From: JBJMLO01 sp045805265
GTDB lineage: Bacteria > Actinomycetota > UBA4738 > JACQTL01
Reading direction: 5' to 3'
NCBI GenBank assembly: GCA_045805265.1
Contig: JBJMLO010000022.1
Span: forward strand, 43,191-107,190
DNA: 64,000 bases
Below are positions 31,426 through 39,719 of the stretch, in pieces. A program made the translations under genes and the position numbers. The notes beneath the pieces were generated by a model that was not told where the DNA came from, did not search any database, and saw only the letters and a list, made by a program, of their open reading frames with translations. Positions within the stretch are counted from its first letter, which is position 1, and the number at the start of each line of letters is the position of its first letter.

Positions 31426-32334
31426 CTACACCAGCGGCTCGGCGAGGGCGGCGAGGGCCGCCGCCGACATGACGCCCGCGGGCGGGAGCTGGCCGGTCCA
31501 CAGCTCGAAGGACAGCGCTGCCTGGTGGATGAGCAGGCCGAGGCCGCCGAACGCCGCGGCGCCCGCTTCCCGGGCTGCCGCCACCAGGCGGGTGACCGGG
31601 GGCTGGTACCGGAGGTCGACCACCAGGGAGGTCTCCCCCAGCGGCGGGAGGGGTAGGTGATCCGGGTGCTCCACCGGCGTGGCGTTCACGACGACGTCCG
31701 CCTCGACGCCGCGCGCCTCCTCCCATCGCAGGGCCCGGGCCTCGACCGGGAGGCCGGACAGGCACCGCGTGGCCTCGACGGCGCGTTCCCGGACACGGGC
31801 CGCGATCGTCACCGTCGCCGCGCCCGCCCGCCCGAGCGCGAGCGCAAACGCCCGCGCCGCGCCTCCCGAGCCCAGCACCAGCGCGGCGCGCCCGGCCGCG
31901 TCGAAGGCGGCGTCCTCGGCCAGGAACCGGCCGAACCCCGGCGCGTCCGTGTTGTGGCCCATGACCTCGTCGCCGGCGACGACCAGCGTGTTGACGGCTC
32001 GCAGGCGGCCGGCGTCCTCCGACAGGTCGGTGACCAGTCCGGCGACGGCTTCCTTGTGGGGCATGGTGACGTTCGCCCCGGCCAGCCCCAGCGCGGAAAG
32101 CCCGGCGACGGCCCGTTCGATGCCGTCCGGCCGCACGGGCAGCGGGAGGTACACCCAGTCGAGGCCCAGGGCGGCGAACGCGGCGTTGTGCACGACCGGC
32201 GAGAGCGAGTGCCCGACCGGCCACCCGATCAGGCCGACGACGCGCGTGGTTCCCGAGATCGGCGAATGGACGACCTGAGGCCCTCGCGGAGCGGGCTCGG
32301 GATCACGTCGGGGAGCGCCTAGCTCCCCAGGCAT
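31426..32334 (-). CDS. aroE: Shikimate dehydrogenase
   Basis: The protein of about 302 aa reduces 3-dehydroshikimate to shikimate. Motifs are VVGLIGWPVGHSLSPVVHNA (substrate-binding Ser pair), GLAGANVTMPHKEAV with the catalytic Lys, NTLVVAGDEVMGHNTDAPGF, the NADP loop VLGSGGAARAFALAL, and the end GLGLLIHQAALSFELWTG. The start is unclear: the only nearby in-frame start codon is ATG 32334, inside the mltG 3' end, giving an about 25-residue extension before VVGLIG. It is the downstream gene of mltG-aroE, separated from the other aro genes by the pilus locus. Confidence 0.92.
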   Translation of the reverse strand: MPGELGAPRRDPEPAPRGPQVVHSPISGTTRVVGLIGWPVGHSLSPVVHNAAFAALGLDWVYLPLPVRPDGIERAVAGLSALGLAGANVTMPHKEAVAGLVTDLSEDAGRLRAVNTLVVAGDEVMGHNTDAPGFGRFLAEDAAFDAAGRAALVLGSGGAARAFALALGRAGAATVTIAARVRERAVEATRCLSGLPVEARALRWEEARGVEADVVVNATPVEHPDHLPLPPLGETSLVVDLRYQPPVTRLVAAAREAGAAAFGGLGLLIHQAALSFELWTGQLPPAGVMSAAALAALAEPLV

Positions 32335-33410
32335 ACCGACTTGTTGTGGAGGAACTCGTCGTAGCTCTTCGAGAACCGGTGCCGGCCCTTTCCGTCCTTC
32401 GGGCACAGCACGTAGTAGAGGTAGTCGACGTTGGCGGGATGGAGCGCGGCCTCGAGCGACTTGTCGCCCGGGCTGGCGATCGGCGTCGGGGGCAGCCCCG
32501 CGTGCTTCCTCGTGTTGTACGGGCTGTCGGACTGGAGGTCGGAGTTGCTCAGCGTGCCGTCGCCCGGGGTGGGGTCGGCGTACAGCAGCGTGGCGTCGAT
32601 GCCGAGCTGCATCCCCGCCTTCAGCCGGTTGTAGATCACCGCGGAGATCAGCGGGCGGTCCCGGTCGATCGCGGCCTCCTTCTCGATCATCGACGCGACG
32701 ATCACCGCCTCGTACGGGGAGACGCCGAGGCCGTGCGCCCGATCCCAGGGAAGGATCTTGGCCTCCGTCTCGAAACGTTTGAGCATCTCCCGGATGATCG
32801 AGTCGGCGCTGACGCCCTTCAGCACGACGTCGTAGATCGCCGGGAACAGGAACCCCTCCGGCGACTTCCTCCCCTCGGGCAGGTACGGCGGCAGCGAGTA
32901 CTTCCCGCTGTCGGCCACCTTCATGAACTGCTTCGCCGGGATCTTGAAGGTCGCCTGGACCCGGGCCGCGATCTGGGTCAGCCGGAAGCCCTCGGGGATC
33001 GGGAGGCTCTTCGTCGCCGCGACGTGCGGTGCGGCGGTGATCACGTCGAGCGCCTGGCCCCAGGTCATGTTCGTGGTCAGGCCGTACGTGCCGGCCCGGA
33101 TCGACCCTGCCCGGGAATCGCGTCGAAGGAGGAACTTGCCGACCAGCCCGCCGCACTTGGCCACTCCGGCGCCGTGCAGGATGTTCACGACGTCGCCGCC
33201 GCTCGCCCCCTCGGGGATCGTCACCTTGACGGGATCGTGGGGGCCGGCGCCGGCCTTGCAGCTGTTCACGTAGCCGATCGCCGCGGCCGAGAAGCCCGCG
33301 GCGATCAGCGCGAGGACGAGGAACACGACCAAGCCCCAGTGTCGCTGGCGTCGTTCACGTCCATGGCGGGGGCCGGGAGGTGCGGACCGGCGTGTGGAGA
33401 CGATGCTCAA
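32319..33410 (-). CDS. mltG: Endolytic murein transglycosylase MltG
   Basis: The 363-aa membrane-anchored enzyme cuts nascent peptidoglycan strands. It has a cytoplasmic basic N-terminus, a membrane helix at about 27-48, a LysM-like region (VTIPEGASGGDVVNIL), and the YceG catalytic part with the Glu in VIVASMIEKEAAIDRDRPLI. This is followed by VIYNRLKAGMQLGIDATLLY, SPYNTRKHAGLPPTPI and the end YYVLCPKDGKGRHRFSKSYD. The order ruvX-mltG-aroE after alaS is common in Actinobacteria and Firmicutes. Confidence 0.95.
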   Translation of the reverse strand: MSIVSTRRSAPPGPRHGRERRQRHWGLVVFLVLALIAAGFSAAAIGYVNSCKAGAGPHDPVKVTIPEGASGGDVVNILHGAGVAKCGGLVGKFLLRRDSRAGSIRAGTYGLTTNMTWGQALDVITAAPHVAATKSLPIPEGFRLTQIAARVQATFKIPAKQFMKVADSGKYSLPPYLPEGRKSPEGFLFPAIYDVVLKGVSADSIIREMLKRFETEAKILPWDRAHGLGVSPYEAVIVASMIEKEAAIDRDRPLISAVIYNRLKAGMQLGIDATLLYADPTPGDGTLSNSDLQSDSPYNTRKHAGLPPTPIASPGDKSLEAALHPANVDYLYYVLCPKDGKGRHRFSKSYDEFLHNKSVCLGS

Positions 33411-33495
33411 CGGTTCGGCAGCATAATCGCTGCGGCGCGAGGGCGGCCAGCTCGCATTGCTGAGGTCGCCCGCGTTTGCCGGGCTCTGTCCCGCT

Positions 33496-33957
33496 TCAGC
33501 CGGCGGATTTGTGGGCGTCGAGCCAGGCCTGGAGGATCACGGTGGCGGCCGAGCGGTCCACGGCCCGGCGGCGGTCCCGGCCCCGGATCCCGGCCTCGCG
33601 GAGGTTCCGTTCCGCCTCGACGGTCGACAGCCGCTCGTCCTGGAGCACCACCGGAACCGAGAGGAACGACCGCAGGGCTCCGACCAGCTCCTCGACGTGG
33701 CGGGCCTTGGGGCCGGCCCGCCCGCTCATCGACAGCGGATGGCCCACCACCACCAGGCTGATGTCGTGGTCACGGACCAGGGCCGCGATGGCCTTCAGGT
33801 CCTGCGGCGCCCCCGTCCGGACCGTGCCCACCGGAACGGCGAGGCGGCGGTCCGGGTCGGAGACGGCCACACCGATGCGGACGTCGCCGAGGTCGAGTCC
33901 GAGGACGCGGCCCTCCGGCTTCGCGGGCGGGTCGGCGCCGGACGGCGGCTCGGCCAC
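33496..33957 (-). CDS. ruvX: Holliday junction resolvase-like / pre-16S rRNA nuclease RuvX (YqgF)
   Basis: The 153-aa RNase H-fold protein has GLDLGDVRIGVAVSD (first catalytic Asp), ISLVVVGHPLSMSG, VPVVLQDERLSTVEAE and DRSAATVILQAWLD. The family processes the 5' end of 16S rRNA and was first proposed as a resolvase. The start is GTG at 33957, 8 bp after the alaS stop; the larger frame to 34629 is a shadow within alaS. The operon order is alaS-ruvX-mltG-aroE. Confidence 0.92.
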   Translation of the reverse strand: MAEPPSGADPPAKPEGRVLGLDLGDVRIGVAVSDPDRRLAVPVGTVRTGAPQDLKAIAALVRDHDISLVVVGHPLSMSGRAGPKARHVEELVGALRSFLSVPVVLQDERLSTVEAERNLREAGIRGRDRRRAVDRSAATVILQAWLDAHKSAG

Positions 33958-33965
33958 GGGGTGCG

Positions 33966-36605
33966 TCAGCCCGGGGAGCCGGCCAGGAGCTCGGCCAGCC
34001 TGGCCGGGATGGTCCCCAGCGCGTCGTCCAGCGCTTCCGCATTGCTGCCCCCGGCCGTGGCGAGGATGTCCTTCCCCCCGACGCCGCCCTCGATGGCCTT
34101 CGCCGCCTGGTCCAGCAGGGACTTCGCCGTCACGCCGCGATCGGCCAGCGACCGCGTGACCGCCGCCGTGATCTTGGCGCCTCTGGCGTCCGCGATCCCC
34201 AGGACCGCTGCTCCCCCACCCTCTGCGTCGAATCGTTCCCGGAGTGTCTGGGCCAGCTGGCGGATGCCGTTCACGTCCTCGCCGGGGACGGAGGCGACGA
34301 CCAGCTGCACGCCGTCGACGCGCTGCGCCCGCCCGGCCAGCGCGTCGACCACCGAGCCCCGGTCGACCTTCCGGACCCTGCCCAGCTCGCTCTCGAGCTG
34401 CTTGATGCGCTCCATGGCCTTCCGCGCACGCTCGGCTGCGGATTCGGGGGCGCCGCCGCCGAGCGCGTGCACGACCTCTTCCAGCAGCCGGCGCTCCTGG
34501 TTGATGTGCCGCAGCGCGTCGGGGCCCACCAGCGCCTCGATGCGGCGCATGCCCGCGCCGATGCTGGCCTCGTGCAGGACCCGGACGACCGCGATCTTCC
34601 CGGTGTGCGGGACGTGGGTTCCGCCGCACAGCTCGCGGGAGTAGTCGCCGATCTCGACCACGCGGACGATGTCGCCGTACTTCTCGCCGAACAGCCCGAT
34701 CGCGCCCTGGCTCTTCGCGTAGTCCATGGTCGTCTCGTAGGCCCGCACCGAGTCGTCGGCGGCCAGCCGGGAGTTGGCCGTGTACTCGGCTTCTTCCAGC
34801 TGGTCCCGACCCAGCGCGGAGTGGTGGCTGAAGTCGAACCGCAGCCTGCCTGGGGCCACGAGCGACCCGGCCTGCCGCGCGTGGTCGCCGAGCAGGTGGC
34901 GCAGGGTCCAGTGCACGACGTGGGTCGCCGTATGCGAGCGCATCGTGGCCTCGCGCGCGTCGCGGTCGACCTCGGCGTGCGCGTCGTCGCCGGGGCGAAT
35001 CTCACCGGACTCGACGACCCCGTGGTGGACGTGGGTGCCGCCCGGCCCGGGCTGGGTGTCGGTCACGCGGATCAGGCCGGTGGCGGTGCGGATGGTGCCC
35101 GTGTCGCCGACCTGGCCGCCACCCTCCGCGTAGAAGGGGGTCACGGGCAGCAGGATGCGAACCGGCGTCCCCTCGGCGGCGGCCTCCACCGGCCCGTCCG
35201 GGCCGAGCACCGCGGCGACCGTCGTGTCGGCGTCCAGGCGCTCGTACCCGACGAACTCGGTCCGGCCGACCCTGCCCGCCGCCTCGGAGACCGTGTCGCC
35301 GGTCATCTCGGTGCGCTTCACGGCCTCCTTGGCCCTCCGGCGCTGGTCCTCGAGCAGCTCCTGGAACCGGTCGACGTCGACGTCCAGGCCCTGTTCCTGG
35401 GCCAGCTCGACCGTGAGTTCCAGCGGGAACCCGTGGGTGTCGTGCAGCCGGAACGCGACGTCGCCGGAGAACTGCGCCGGGCCCTCGGCGTGCGACAGCG
35501 CCTCCTCGAACAGGATCATGCCCTGGCGAAGCGTCGCGCCGAACCGTTCCTCCTCGGACTCGGCGACGCTCTCGACGTAGGCCCGGTTCTCGAGCAGCTC
35601 CGGGTACGCGCCGCCCATCTGCTCGACGACGACCGCGATCAGCGGGTGGAGCACGCCGCCCTCGATCCCCAGCCGCCGAGCGTGGCTGACCACCCGCCGA
35701 AGCATGTGCCGCAGGACGTATCCCCGGCCCTCGTTCGACGGCTGCACCCCGTCGGCGATCAGGAACGCCGTCGCCCGGGCGTGCTCGGCGACGATCTTCA
35801 GCGAGACGTCCGTGCGCTCGTCCTGGCCGTGCCGCTTCCCCGACAGCGACTCCGCCACCTCGAGCAGCGGCCGGAACACGTCGGTCTCGAACGCGTTGTC
35901 CACGTCCTGCAGCACGATCGCCACGCGCTCGAGGCCCGATCCCGTGTCGATGTTCCTGGCCGGCAGCGGCTTGACCACGTTCGCGTCGCCGTCGACCTCC
36001 TCCTGCATGAACACGAGGTTCCAGATCTCGATGAACCGCTCCTCGTCGACCGCCGGGCCGCCCTCGGGGCCGTACTTGGGACCCCGGTCCACGTAGATCT
36101 CGGAGCACGGCCCGGCCGGACCGGCCGTGTGTGTCCACCAGTAGTTGTCGTCCTTGCCCCGCCGCACGATGCGCTCACGGGGGACCCCGACGTGGTCGGC
36201 CCAGATCTCCGCCGCCTCGTCGTCGGTCTCGTAGACGGTGACCCAGATGCGTTCGGGGTCGATGCCGTATCCCTCGGTGGCCAGATCGAACCCCCACTGG
36301 GAGGCCTCCGCCTTGAAGTAGTCGCCGAACGAGAAGTTCCCGAGCATCTCGAAGAACGTCATGTGCCGGGCCGTGTGCCCGACGTTCTCGATGTCGTTGG
36401 CCCGGAAGCACTTCTGCGAGCTGACCGCCCGCCGGAACGGCGGCTCCGACTGGCCCAGGAAGTACGGGATGAACTGGTTCATCCCGGCGTTGGTCAGCAT
36501 CAGCCCGGATTCCGGAGGAGGAATCAACGACGAGCTGGGGACACGCCGGTGGTCACGCTCCTCGAAGAAGCGCAGGAACGTCTCCCGGATCTTGTTGGCC
36601 TCCAT
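33966..36605 (-). CDS. alaS: Alanyl-tRNA synthetase
   Basis: The full-length 879-aa enzyme begins MEANKIRETFLRFFEERDHR. It has the class II core (motif 2 region SSQKCFRANDIENVGHTARH), the editing domain metal sites (SHTATHVVHWTLRHLLGDH and CGGTHVPHTG) and the C-Ala domain (DARGAKITAAVT, then GGVGGKDILATAGGS). It charges tRNA-Ala and hydrolyses mischarged Ser and Gly. It is the first gene of an operon with ruvX, mltG and aroE. Confidence 0.97.
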   Translation of the reverse strand: MEANKIRETFLRFFEERDHRRVPSSSLIPPPESGLMLTNAGMNQFIPYFLGQSEPPFRRAVSSQKCFRANDIENVGHTARHMTFFEMLGNFSFGDYFKAEASQWGFDLATEGYGIDPERIWVTVYETDDEAAEIWADHVGVPRERIVRRGKDDNYWWTHTAGPAGPCSEIYVDRGPKYGPEGGPAVDEERFIEIWNLVFMQEEVDGDANVVKPLPARNIDTGSGLERVAIVLQDVDNAFETDVFRPLLEVAESLSGKRHGQDERTDVSLKIVAEHARATAFLIADGVQPSNEGRGYVLRHMLRRVVSHARRLGIEGGVLHPLIAVVVEQMGGAYPELLENRAYVESVAESEEERFGATLRQGMILFEEALSHAEGPAQFSGDVAFRLHDTHGFPLELTVELAQEQGLDVDVDRFQELLEDQRRRAKEAVKRTEMTGDTVSEAAGRVGRTEFVGYERLDADTTVAAVLGPDGPVEAAAEGTPVRILLPVTPFYAEGGGQVGDTGTIRTATGLIRVTDTQPGPGGTHVHHGVVESGEIRPGDDAHAEVDRDAREATMRSHTATHVVHWTLRHLLGDHARQAGSLVAPGRLRFDFSHHSALGRDQLEEAEYTANSRLAADDSVRAYETTMDYAKSQGAIGLFGEKYGDIVRVVEIGDYSRELCGGTHVPHTGKIAVVRVLHEASIGAGMRRIEALVGPDALRHINQERRLLEEVVHALGGGAPESAAERARKAMERIKQLESELGRVRKVDRGSVVDALAGRAQRVDGVQLVVASVPGEDVNGIRQLAQTLRERFDAEGGGAAVLGIADARGAKITAAVTRSLADRGVTAKSLLDQAAKAIEGGVGGKDILATAGGSNAEALDDALGTIPARLAELLAGSPG

Positions 36606-36652
36606 CGTTTCGGAAGTCTACGTTCGCCCCGGTGGCCGATCACCCGCGCGCC

Positions 36653-37159
36653 CTACGGCCATGGCAGTCCCACGACGGCCGCGACCGTGCTGAGCTTCTT
36701 CACGAGACGCGAGGGATTCCCCTCGACCACATCGAAATCGTGGCGCTCGTAGAATCGCGCGGCCGCCTCGTCGATGGCATCGACTACGACCAACTTGCCG
36801 CCGACCAATCTGGCCAACTCGACGATCCGCTCGAGGGCCCGAACGAGTAGCTCGCTCCCGAGCCCGAGGCCCTGTACCCGGCGATCGAGCGCGAGCTTGG
36901 CGAGTAGGATCGCGGGGATCTGCCTCGGAGCACCGCGACCGATCCGCCTTGGGACCTGTTCTCGCTCGACGAAATGTGGGGCGATCGCGAAGTACCCCAC
37001 GACCCGGCGAGTCTGTTCATCCACGAGCACGTAGGTCCGTGTGCCCTGACCGGTCGCATGGCCGGCAAATCGTATGAACCACTCGGTGAGCTCGTCATTC
37101 CCGCAGTCGAACGACTGGAGGTCGTGATCGCCGCCAAGCGGCTCAACCTGGTACGTCAA
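36653..37159 (-). CDS. GNAT acetyltransferase toxin (TacT/AtaT-like)
   Basis: The 168-aa GNAT-fold protein has FDCGNDELTEWF near the start, VVGYFAIAPHFVER, the acetyl-CoA loop RRVQGLGLGSELLVRALER, and FYERHDF at the C-terminus with the likely catalytic Tyr. Relatives acetylate aminoacyl-tRNA and block translation. The TTG start (37159) overlaps the DUF1778 antitoxin stop as TTGA. The pair lies between alaS and a DUF6167-like gene. The larger frame to 37474 is read-through of the antitoxin in another frame. Confidence 0.87.
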   Translation of the reverse strand: MTYQVEPLGGDHDLQSFDCGNDELTEWFIRFAGHATGQGTRTYVLVDEQTRRVVGYFAIAPHFVEREQVPRRIGRGAPRQIPAILLAKLALDRRVQGLGLGSELLVRALERIVELARLVGGKLVVVDAIDEAAARFYERHDFDVVEGNPSRLVKKLSTVAAVVGLPWP

Positions 37160-37428
37160 GTGATGCGGCGACGGCGTTGGGCGCGCTTCACAGCTCGTTC
37201 GAGCCCGGGCGCCCGGTCGGCCTCGTCGATCGCCGCCAGGAGCCGGTCGAAGTACTCGGCGGGGACGATCGTCGTCGTCCGCACCGCGATCACCTGCTCG
37301 GCTTTCTCCTCGGCGGCCGCGACGATGAACGAGGACAGCGACTGCCCTTCGAGAGCCGCCGCCCTGTCGATGCGGGCTCGCTGGCCCGGTGACAGCCGGG
37401 CCTCGACCCGCTCGGTTTTCGTTGCCAT
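37156..37428 (-). CDS. DUF1778 ribbon-helix-helix antitoxin
   Basis: The 90-aa protein begins MATKTERVEARLSPGQRARI, then DRAAALEGQSLSSFIVAAAE, the DUF1778 RHH domain, followed by VIAVRTTTIVPAEYFDRLLA, the C-terminal segment that neutralises GNAT toxins. The ATG at 37428 has GGGAGG upstream. It is co-transcribed and translationally coupled with the toxin. A near-perfect palindrome with the -10-like TACAAT lies about 28 bp upstream. Confidence 0.88.
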   Translation of the reverse strand: MATKTERVEARLSPGQRARIDRAAALEGQSLSSFIVAAAEEKAEQVIAVRTTTIVPAEYFDRLLAAIDEADRAPGLERAVKRAQRRRRIT

Positions 37429-37455
37429 TAGCGCCCTCCCGGACAGATCGCTGTA

Positions 37456-37471
37456 CCGGACAATTGTACGG
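37456..37471 (-). promoter_or_regulatory. Operator and -10 of the DUF1778/GNAT operon
   Basis: CCGGACAATTGTACGG is a 16-bp palindrome with one mismatched pair, centred on ACAATTGT. On the minus strand it contains TACAAT, a good -10. Binding here would block RNA polymerase, consistent with TA autoregulation. Confidence 0.6.
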
Positions 37472-37560
37472 CACTGACCGGCCGTCTGCGCCGAAATCAC
37501 GGAGGGGAGCGGGTTGCCGGCCGCTTCCCGGCTACGGGGGCTTCAGTCCTCGAGGACTGA

Positions 37561-37740
37561 CTTCCCAATCTGCATCGGATCGGTGCTGCTGCTCGCCGAG
37601 CAGGCTGGAGCTCCATCGACGCGGTCCACCTCGCCACGGGAGTCGGCTCGGGCGCGGACCGCTTCCTCACCAGCAACGAGCGTGCCTTCCCGAAGACCAT
37701 CACCGAGATCGACGTCACGTACCCCGCCGACCTCCCATGA
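37561..37740 (+). pseudogene. C-terminal remnant of a PIN-domain toxin gene
   Basis: One frame from 37561 to the TGA at 37738-37740 reads LHRIGAAARRAGWSSIDAVH, then LATGVGSGADRFLTSNERAF and TEIDVTYPADLP. This is the typical PIN C-terminus (DA-H-LATA, then GAD-FLTNE). The frame is closed upstream by TGA at 37558, and there is no N-terminal half with the first catalytic Asp. No start codon or ribosome-binding site was found. It appears to be a decayed VapC relic next to an intact TA pair. Confidence 0.7.
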
Positions 37741-37971
37741 CTACGAGCCGAGCTCGTGGCGGAACTCGGCCTCGCGGGCGGCGGCGGCGGCGCGGCCTTC
37801 TTCGAGGGCCGTTCGGATCAGGCGGCCGAGGTCGGACGCCCCCTGGGACACCTGGCGGCCGATGTTGGCCGGGGCCATCCGCTCGCTCTGGCGGCGCATC
37901 CAGCGCGACACGAGCACGGCGGCGGTGACTCCGGCTCCGAGGCCGAGGGCCACCCAGAACGCCCTCCTCAC
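37741..37971 (-). CDS. Small membrane-anchored protein, DUF6167-like
   Basis: The 76-aa protein has an N-terminal membrane helix (about 5-22, FWVALGLGAGVTAAVLVS), a basic stop-transfer segment (RWMRRQSERM), and an Ala/Glu-rich amphipathic helix ending EAEFRHELGS. It resembles DUF6167 proteins found near alaS in other actinobacteria, but by eye only. It overlaps the DUF948 gene by 4 bases. Function unknown; probably acts with the DUF948 protein at the membrane. Confidence 0.65.
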   Translation of the reverse strand: MRRAFWVALGLGAGVTAAVLVSRWMRRQSERMAPANIGRQVSQGASDLGRLIRTALEEGRAAAAAREAEFRHELGS

Positions 37972-38336
37972 TCCTTGCGCCCCCGCAATCGCTTGATCGC
38001 GGCCTGGGCGCCGGCGGTGAACGCGGCCAACTTGATCAGCGGGTTGCTCACGGTCCGCTCGACCACCTCGGTGAGCCGCGAGGCCGACGCGGCGATCTTC
38101 CCGGCGGAGACCATCACGGTGTCGACCCGCTCGAGCTCCTTGTTCACGCCGGTGACCGTGGACGTCACCTCGTGCAGCAGCGGCACGGTTTCGTCACGGA
38201 TCCCGTCGATGAGCGTCTTCGTGCTCTCCATGACCCGGAACGTCGTGAGCAGGACGATCGCCAGGAAGCAGACGAGCACGCCCCAGAACGCGGCCAGGAT
38301 GATGAGCGCGATGTCGCCGCCGGACAGTGCTAGCAC
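37968..38336 (-). CDS. DUF948 domain-containing membrane protein
   Basis: The 122-aa protein has one N-terminal membrane helix (about 8-32, IALIILAAFWGVLVCFLAIV) and a long helical tail with VTSTVTGVNKELERVDTVMV, the DUF948 coiled-coil region, plus a basic C-terminus (AAIKRLRGRKE). The start is GTG at 38336. It sits between rarA and alaS, as in many actinobacterial genomes. The function of the family is not established. Confidence 0.8.
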   Translation of the reverse strand: MLALSGGDIALIILAAFWGVLVCFLAIVLLTTFRVMESTKTLIDGIRDETVPLLHEVTSTVTGVNKELERVDTVMVSAGKIAASASRLTEVVERTVSNPLIKLAAFTAGAQAAIKRLRGRKE

Positions 38337-38393
38337 GCGGAACCCCCGTGGTCGGACGTCGGCGCATCATACCGGTGACCCGGTGAGCGGTTC

Positions 38394-39659
38394 CTACTCG
38401 CTCTGCTCGGGGTCGCCGCGCGACTCCTCGCCCTGGCCGGAGGGCTCGTAGTAGCGCCTCCCCGAGAAGCGGGCCGGGCGGTACTCCTGCTCGACGCGGT
38501 GCTGCGGGTAGTCGTGCGGGTACTGGTAGCCCTTGCCGTGGCCGAGGCGCTTGGCCCCGCGGTAGCTGGTGTCGCGGAGGTGCAGCGGCACCGGGTCGCT
38601 CGACGTCGCGTCCTCGGTGGCCTTCCCCAGCGCGGCGATCACGCTGTTCGACTTGGGCGCCCGCGCCAGGTAGATGGCCGCCTCCGCCAGGTTCAGCTTG
38701 GCCTCGGGCAGGCCCACGTACTCGACGGCGTGGGCCGCCGCGGTGGCGACCAGCAGCGCGCGGGGGTCGGCCAGGCCGACGTCCTCGCTGGCGTGCACCA
38801 CCATCCGCCGGGCGATGTACCGGGCGTCCTCGCCGGCCTCCAGCATCCGGGCCAGCCAGAACAGGGCGGCGTCCGGGTCGGAGCCCCGGATCGACTTGAT
38901 GAACGCCGAGATGACGTCGTAGTGGGCGTCGCCCTGGCGGTCGTACACGATGGCCTTCTTCTGGACGGCGTCGGCGGCACGGTCCCGGCTGACGGTGGCC
39001 TCTCCGGCCGAGTGCGCCGCCAGCACGGCCGCCTCCAGCCCGGTCAGCGCCACCCGGGCGTCGCCGCCGGCCACCTCGACCAGGTGGTCGATCGCGTCCT
39101 GGTCCACGGCGACCCCGAGGTCGCCCAACCCGCGGTCGACGTCCTCGAGAGCCCGGGTCATCACCTCACGGAGGTCCTCCGCCTCCAGCGGCTCGAGCCG
39201 GAGCAGCAGGCACCGCGACAGCAGCGGCGTCACCAGCGAGAAGTACGGGTTCTCGGTGGTCGCGCCGATCAGCGTCACGGTCCCGGCCTCGACTGCCGGG
39301 AGCAACACGTCCTGCTGGGCCTTGCTCCACCGGTGGACCTCGTCGACGAACAGGACCGTCTTCAGCAGCCCCGGCCCGGCCTTGGCCCGGTCCATGACCT
39401 TCCGGGCGTCGGCGACGCCGGACGAGACCGCCGACAGCTGGACCATCTCGGCGCCGGCCCGGTTGGCCAGCAGGTAGGCGAGGGTGGTCTTGCCGGTCCC
39501 GGCCGGTCCCCACAGCACCATCGACGGGAGGTGGCCTCCGTCGAGCAGCGCGGTCAGCGCCCTCCCCGGCCCGAACAGGTGGCGCTGGCCGGTGAGCTCC
39601 TCGAAGGACCGGGGGCGCATCCGGGCGGCCAGCGGCGCGTCGCGGGAGGAGGGGGCCAT
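38394..39659 (-). CDS. rarA: Replication-associated recombination protein A (RarA/MgsA)
   Basis: The 421-aa AAA+ ATPase acts at stalled replication forks. It shows RMRPRSFEELTGQRHLFGPG, Walker A GPAGTGKTTLAYLLA, Walker B TVLFVDEVHRWSKAQQD, sensor 1 IGATTENPYFSL, and the RarA-specific C-terminal region HYDVISAFIKSIRGSDPDAA, then YEYPHDYP-like YQYPHDYPQH. The start is ATG at 39659, with a weak ribosome-binding site. It is divergent from the histidine kinase gene, with 60 bp between them. Confidence 0.95.
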   Translation of the reverse strand: MAPSSRDAPLAARMRPRSFEELTGQRHLFGPGRALTALLDGGHLPSMVLWGPAGTGKTTLAYLLANRAGAEMVQLSAVSSGVADARKVMDRAKAGPGLLKTVLFVDEVHRWSKAQQDVLLPAVEAGTVTLIGATTENPYFSLVTPLLSRCLLLRLEPLEAEDLREVMTRALEDVDRGLGDLGVAVDQDAIDHLVEVAGGDARVALTGLEAAVLAAHSAGEATVSRDRAADAVQKKAIVYDRQGDAHYDVISAFIKSIRGSDPDAALFWLARMLEAGEDARYIARRMVVHASEDVGLADPRALLVATAAAHAVEYVGLPEAKLNLAEAAIYLARAPKSNSVIAALGKATEDATSSDPVPLHLRDTSYRGAKRLGHGKGYQYPHDYPQHRVEQEYRPARFSGRRYYEPSGQGEESRGDPEQSE

Positions 39660-39719
39660 GGTGGAAAGAGGCTACCGCGGCAGGCTCGGGAGCCGGCCGT
39701 CCGGGAGGTGTGACGCACA

